Below, one piece after another: positions 58,812 through 64,000 of a stretch of DNA of 64,000 nt. Where the stretch lies: contig NC_035793.1 in the NCBI RefSeq assembly GCF_001653235.2, forward strand, positions 3,038,001 to 3,102,000, given 5' to 3'. Source of the stretch: Pochonia chlamydosporia 170. Lineage: Eukaryota; Ascomycota; Sordariomycetes; Hypocreales; Clavicipitaceae. A model generated the notes under the pieces. The model was not told the DNA's origin. It searched no databases and was given only the letters and a program-made list of their open reading frames with translations. Position 1 is the stretch's first letter. Every line of letters starts with the position of its first letter. The translations under genes were made by a program, and so were the position numbers.

Positions 58812-59640
58812 TTAGAACCAAGCCAATGTCCATGTAGACGGCAAATTTGGCCATCTCTCTTGCCAGGCACCCACGATGTCGGGCACTCTCTCATCAAAAC
58901 TGGCTCGGCTGGCAGCACTTCCACTATCGAAAGCAGCTGCACCGACAGCTTCTCGCTCCTCTTTGGCAGCCGCATTGAGCGAGTTGGCTAGGTCCAAAAT
59001 TCCCTGACCACCAATGTGTGCTTCTTCATGGTTATCCTTGATATCGACGTTTATCACGTGCACAGGTCGGTTCATTGGTGACCCTCTGCTGAGAAGATCG
59101 TCAATGACTGCGTCCCAACAGCGCTCTTCGCAAGTAAAGACGACATCTACGACACCGCCTTCTACTCCCTCGCTGCCCTTGTCAGTGGAGTGCTGGAGCC
59201 TGGGGATGCCCACGGCCCAGTCTTGCCAGCGCTCTGGTCCCCATTTCACGGCGCGATTTCTGTCGAGCATATTCAGAATGCCGTTGGCCTTGTACAGACG
59301 ACCGTCCTTTGATTCGAGTTCCTTGTACATGCTATCGTAGGAGGTCTTGTTGAATTGGTACACGTTGGGCTGCGTGATAGTCGGTCCAGGTAGTCGGACG
59401 AGTGATCCCGTGCCGAAAGAAATGACTGGGTATTCAGCCTGAGATAATCGCAAATGAGCTTCCATGGATCTGGAGGAGACATGTTAGGTCCTGAGTTTGG
59501 CTTGTGATGATGGACTTGAGGAGTACCGACCTGTTTTGATTGCTTGCGCAGACGGTGCAAAATTTCAATTTGTACCCGACCGTACCGTCTCCGGAGCCGT
59601 TTTGGGCTACAGCTTCCGCCGCGCCATTAGCAACTTCCAT
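58812..59640 (-). CDS. SSU72: RNA polymerase II CTD phosphatase SSU72
   Basis: Two exons, 59640-59531 and 59469-58812, separated by a 61-nt phase-2 intron (GTCGGT...CTCCAG), encode 255 aa. The junction completes [20 protein letters not shown], the CX5R phosphatase loop (Cys31, Arg37) of SSU72. Downstream are [52 protein letters not shown] and [20 protein letters not shown], all family blocks, followed by [22 protein letters not shown]72 dephosphorylates Ser5 (and Ser7) of the Pol II C-terminal domain and works in 3'-end processing. An Ala/Glu-rich insert near residue 200 is a lineage feature of filamentous fungi. Confidence 0.95.
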
Positions 59641-62600
59641 GTTGCCTTGATGATAGCAAGTCGTAGTCGTGTGTAAAAGAGCTCAATTGCTCCTCTGGCG
59701 CATGTTCCAGTGCCTAGAGTACGATATTGCAAACACTGTCAGCCTCGGAGTCTCAAACCGCGCATGATGCAAAATGTCGAGAGTACTGAGGGTGTATGAA
59801 GTATAATCAGATGTGTAAAGTTGCGTATAAAGTGTCTTTCAACATTGGAGTTCAGACAGCTCCAATAATTTGGGATCATCATAAACAGGTAGCTAGAGCT
59901 TGAAGGGAGCTTCGTCGACTTACCAAGCCTTTCCCCCGACCTGTACGCGGCAGGTTCACGTATAGTCGTATTTGGCGCGTGGCCGAGGAGCTTCTCGGTA
60001 GCCTAGCAGGTGCTGCATGGGCATCATCTGCATCCGACTCTTGCTCCGGGATGGTCGTCGATCACGGCGTGGGTGATGACGGCGTGTCGTGATTTGTGTG
60101 GAAAGGGCAGCCGACCCGAGCAATTGGACAAAAAAGCTTACATATGCACGTGGTTGTGCGAGGGCTACCCGGCCAGCCGGCTGAATACCGGTTCAAAATG
60201 GGAACCGAAGCCGTGGGTCATTCAGCTTGTCCAGAAAGGTGAAGGTTGGGGGGCAGCAAAAGAGACTTCTTGGCTGGAGGTGACACTGAGGAGAAAAGCG
60301 CGAAATGGGTGGAGATGAGCCGTGATTGGCTTGCGGCCATGTGCATGACCTGAAACAAATCGATGCTCAGGGTGGACCAATCAGCAAATTGCCTCCCGTC
60401 CTTCTGATCTGGGGTCCAAAAATAGATCACCAGTCTGTTCCAGTCAAGTTTGCTGCAGGCAGAATGGGATGCTGAAGACGTGTTCAAGTTTAGGTCGGCA
60501 TGCGCAGTTGTGTTGGAGGCTCATGTACCCAACCAGGACGTAAACACGACAAAAAGGAATAAAAATCAGGAATGGCTTAATAATTTGCTGGAGTCATCCA
60601 TTTTTGTTGAAACTCAATAACATCCCATTGGCTTGAACCGTCGGCTTCATTTTCAGCATTGTGGAGGATATAGGACGCAACATCCACATCATTTCAGCTA
60701 CGTTGGTATCTAGCAAAGGACAAAAAAGAAAAGAAAAGAAATACCAAAGCAATTCGGCAATGCATGCCAACTCACACCAATATTCTCCGCTGATTCTTGG
60801 CCGAGTCTTTCTCACCGTTTCTTCGTCCCAATATGCTTTGAAATTGGAACCCACCTCACGTGGTTGTAGTCCAGGATTGACAGGATTGTCAGGCTCTTTG
60901 TTCATCCCGAACCCTGGCGTTTCAGCGCCTTCTCTCTGCCCCGGTGGCAATCTCTCATCATGACACGTCTTGAAGGCTTGATCAACTTTTCTTTTTCGCA
61001 GCCGAGTTGATAGATGCGAGGCATGGCCGAGGTCAATAGGAGTGGACTTAAATCAGGACCTGCCGAGCACAAGCCTTGAGAGTTTCATCAGTCTTCGTGC
61101 AACGTAGGCAACAGTCGTCAGTCTACTTGGCTCCAGGGAGCACAATCCCACATTCCACAACAGAATGAAGCTAAAGAAAGAATCAACAGGCCACCATCTG
61201 ACCAGCTCCCCCTATCCCCCGTACTTCCATCTCAACCGCCTTGACGCCATCGCAGCGGGGGTCCGTGAGGTCGGTTCTGTTGCGAGATGTCTGGTGTAGC
61301 TTTCGGTAAAGATGGTTGCTGAAAGCGTGTCAGCAAGGGGGGGGCGACTGCTGCTTGTATGATGATGTTAGATGTTATCCAGCTGTTTTTTTTTTTTTTT
61401 TTTTGCTTCAATGGCGCATGCCCATCTCCAAGATGTGCTTTTGATACACACCGCAACAGGCTAATGTCGCGCTATCATCTGCAAGAGATCTCTGTAGCTG
61501 AACAAGGTGCAGCCACAGACGATCCATCATGGTTGAGATGAGTCCAAGCAGAAAACAGGGCATGGTTGGCCGGAAGTAGGGCGAAGCAGCACAATCCTTT
61601 CCTGAGCCCTAACATTGCCTACCTGCAATTTCATCCCAAACCAGGACCGATGCCATTCTGTTTCTCTGGGCATGTTATGGGAAAATGAGGGAGGCAGGCA
61701 TTCAGGCGAGAGACCATGTCCAAGTGAGAGGGTAAAACAACACAAAACGAGACAGAATGAGATGGAATCACAGTTGGTTGCTGTTACAGAGCTCCGAGGC
61801 ATGAGTTATTGATGGGAATGACCATGGCATCCAGTTCATCGTAGTTGGTGACGCCTGGATCAGAACATGCATGATCCAGATCGCCTGTCAGTTTTGAAGA
61901 TCGGACAGGGTTGCACCGCCTTCTTGCAAGTCGATGAGGCATACTCCGTACGTCTCGTTGAGCGGCCAACAGTTGTATCAAGGTGCCAGACTTGATGTAA
62001 ATTCCAGCCCAGCCCAATCCAGTCCAGTCCAGTCCAACGCCCGTGCGACCCTGGCGATGTTGAAAGCCCAGTCAGATACTCCGTAGTCAGACTGGATGGT
62101 CTGGTTGATCAGTCCTGTGCCACCAGACGTCAAAGTCGACGCGCTTATTTGCACTTACGGCCTTGAGAGGCCGGCTCGCTGAGTGACCGCACAGTGACGA
62201 TGAAATCAACTGCTACTAGATGTACAGAGGCCATTGAGACCAGTTGAGACCAGTTGAGACCCATGCCATCCATGCCTGTGGTCTGGTGTGGTCCAGGCTT
62301 CAGATTCGGGCCAACCGTCAAGTGTCAAGGTCACATCATTGTTCAAGGCAATTCAATTTCATCAGTCAAATGGCACGCACCAGACCAGAATTGCTGGTCT
62401 CAAATTGGAGAATTGATTGATGAAATGTCAAGTCTGGTCCTTGGACTCAACTTTATGCACTTCATGTACTTCATGTCGTCTGATGCCGCCGGGACCAGAT
62501 CAAATCCTCTGGGACCTTCAAGGTTCAATGTTGAACATTGAATCATTCAGCCACTGAAGCCAAGCCAAATTGACCCCAGTCTGGTGTCCTGGAGCCCCCA

Positions 62601-63647
62601 GCGCCAGGCCCATGTACAGTGCCTGTTTGGCGCCTGTGCAATGCTGGGTCCTCCATGCCAGTTGAATGTTTGGTTCCACCCAGCCAGACAATCCACCAGA
62701 CTAGACACCAAACATGGACTAGCCTGGTCCCTGTTCAGTGAGCCCAGTCCCCAGCCGTTTGATGTTTGACGCCTGGGCCTAGCCCGCATCGCACCAGACT
62801 CTTGTACGGTTGAGTCTAGTCTGGTGGCACTCACTGGCTCAATGTCCCAGCGCCTGGCACCAGACTTCTACCAGGCGCTCTGCTCTCAAGCTGTCGTCCC
62901 ATTTGATGTCAACGCACCAGAACCAGTTAATGGCCATCCATGCATGTATGTGTCCATGCTTCCATGTCCCTTCGTCTCTCAAATCAAATCAATCAGACCC
63001 AGTGCCAAACCTCATCCACTTCCGCTCTTCTCTCACCCCCAAATCCTTGAATCTGTCAACCCGCGACCGACCAGACCCTTTCCCCGACCAGGCATTTTCG
63101 TCGCAAATACTCGCCTTGCGCTGCGCCATCCATCAAATGCGCGCTTCCAATCTCACGCTCGAAATATCCGACAAGAGACCTTCTTCGAGTGCCTTTTAAA
63201 CATCAAGTGGGATTAGCCAGCTGGCGCCATCCTCAGCCAGCCCTTGGTTCGGCGCTTTACTACCCACCCCCTTCTTGAGTCTGGTACTGGCAACTTTCGT
63301 CTACAACACGACCATTGTCCAGAGCCCAACAGCTTCTCTGCCCTTCATTCGACGCACTTCGGTTGCCATAACCTTCAACTACCACCCCGAGACAATTCCT
63401 GTCGCTTTGCCTGTCTTCACTGACGTGCAAGAACGTCGCTTGGGCCCCGCCTGCGGGGTCTCCTCTCGCGCGGCTCTGCGATCCATCTCGACTGGCGTAT
63501 CGTATAATCCAACATCTCTGAGGACCAGTTGACCTGAAGGCCATCTTCCCTTCGGGCCTTATTGCGATTCTAAATTCCTTCGGCAGCTGGTTCTCGTCCG
63601 CCCACACTCTACTACTACCACTTCTCCTGCTGCTACTGCTGTGAGGA
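59641..63647. other. Long spacer upstream of divergent genes
   Basis: 4.0 kb without a convincing gene. Two coding-like minus-strand segments at about 60560-60965 do not join in frame. There is a T-run near 61387-61404, CCAGACC-type islands from 62020 onward, and pyrimidine-rich sequence before the gene at 63648. Confidence 0.5.
62020..62880. repeat. CTGGTC/CCAGAC-rich low-complexity island
   Basis: Dense short units such as CCAGTCCAGTCCAGTCC (about 62012-62035), GAGACCAGTTGAGACCAGTT (about 62235) and many CCAGAC/GTCTGGTGG words. It is an irregular satellite-like region with no open frame of interest. Confidence 0.55.
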
Positions 63648-64000
63648 ATGACTGCGACCGCTACAATGACGGATGCCTCATCCTCACCAGTCTCGCCGCC
63701 GCAGGGCTCGTCCCCTCCAGCAAACACAAACCGCACCTCGCTACCCCCATTGACAACTTCGACTCCTTCGCGCCGAAGCAATCTACCTCGACCAATGTCT
63801 CATGCCTCCAAAAGCCGGCTGTCGCAGTACTCAGCGGGATCCGTCCCCTCGAGATCACGACCCGGCTCTCACATGTTTCCTTTGTTTCCTTCTACCCTCT
63901 CCTACACGCTGGTGAGGGACTTCGCCTATCCCTACGCTCATCCTATGCACTATGGCCCGCCTCCAGAACCTTCCGGGCCACCATCTGGTCTGACCACACC
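63648..64000 (+). CDS. N-terminal part of an unidentified protein (runs off the window)
   Basis: Open from ATG at 63648 to the window end (117 codons). The first ~80 residues are Ser/Pro/Thr-rich and look disordered (MTATATMTDASSSPVSPPQG). They are followed by MFPLFPSTLSYTLVRDFAYP and HPMHYGPPPEPSGPPSG, a block of the kind conserved at the N-termini of large fungal proteins, possibly a transporter, but I cannot name it. A long CT-rich leader precedes the start codon, as is common for strongly expressed fungal genes. An antisense frame overlapping the start (63661-63858) is a shadow. Confidence 0.7.
   Translation, partial: MTATATMTDASSSPVSPPQGSSPPANTNRTSLPPLTTSTPSRRSNLPRPMSHASKSRLSQYSAGSVPSRSRPGSHMFPLFPSTLSYTLVRDFAYPYAHPMHYGPPPEPSGPPSGLTT

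Overview
The window is nuclear DNA from a filamentous ascomycete, most likely a sordariomycete of the Hypocreales type. The support is: genes split by short introns (51-111 nt) with GT..AG ends, dispersed single 5S rRNA genes, fungal-only families (HET, fungal NLRs, Zn2Cys6 regulators, SPA2) and long gene-poor spacers. No prokaryotic or viral genes were seen. Coordinates of split genes run from start codon to stop codon; exons were assigned by hand from splice signals, reading-frame continuity and family resemblance.

Layout. 1-8.8 kb: the 3' end of a Zn2Cys6 regulator, a SET-domain lysine methyltransferase, an NTM1-type N-terminal methyltransferase, a secreted orphan protein and a CDC123/D123-like protein. 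9.0-9.8 kb: a 5S rRNA gene with a truncated duplicate. 11.6-14.9 kb: a PNP-NACHT-ankyrin NLR. 15.8-22.4 kb: a thioredoxin-fold AhpC/TSA protein, a relic of a CHAT protease domain, an AIG2/GGCT-like protein, and BET4 preceded by a perfect 3 x 44 bp repeat. 23-25.9 kb: a HET-NB-ARC-TPR NLR. 26.3-36.5 kb: a secreted FAD oxidase, an ankyrin protein with a STAND-type N-terminus, a Zn2Cys6 regulator, a membrane-anchored methyltransferase and a 12-cysteine secreted protein. 37.7-43.2 kb: a HET protein, a second 5S gene, then a decaying stretch (frameshifted P450, truncated MFS transporter, Gly-rich secreted gene with an internal stop). 45.9-64 kb: housekeeping genes (a membrane protein, a JmjN/JmjC protein, SPA2, SSU72, the start of another gene) separated by long spacers.

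Biological reading. The left and right parts carry conserved cell functions (chromatin, polarity, prenylation, transcription). The middle, about 11-43 kb, is accessory in character: three STAND/ankyrin or NLR genes, a stand-alone HET gene and a dead CHAT domain form a self/non-self recognition and cell-death neighbourhood, mixed with oxidase, methyltransferase, regulator and dead P450/MFS genes that look like scattered or decayed secondary-metabolism pieces. No wholly new system was proven. The best leads are the recognition island, the covarying 5S pair with its truncated copy, and the internal stop in the Gly-rich secreted gene.
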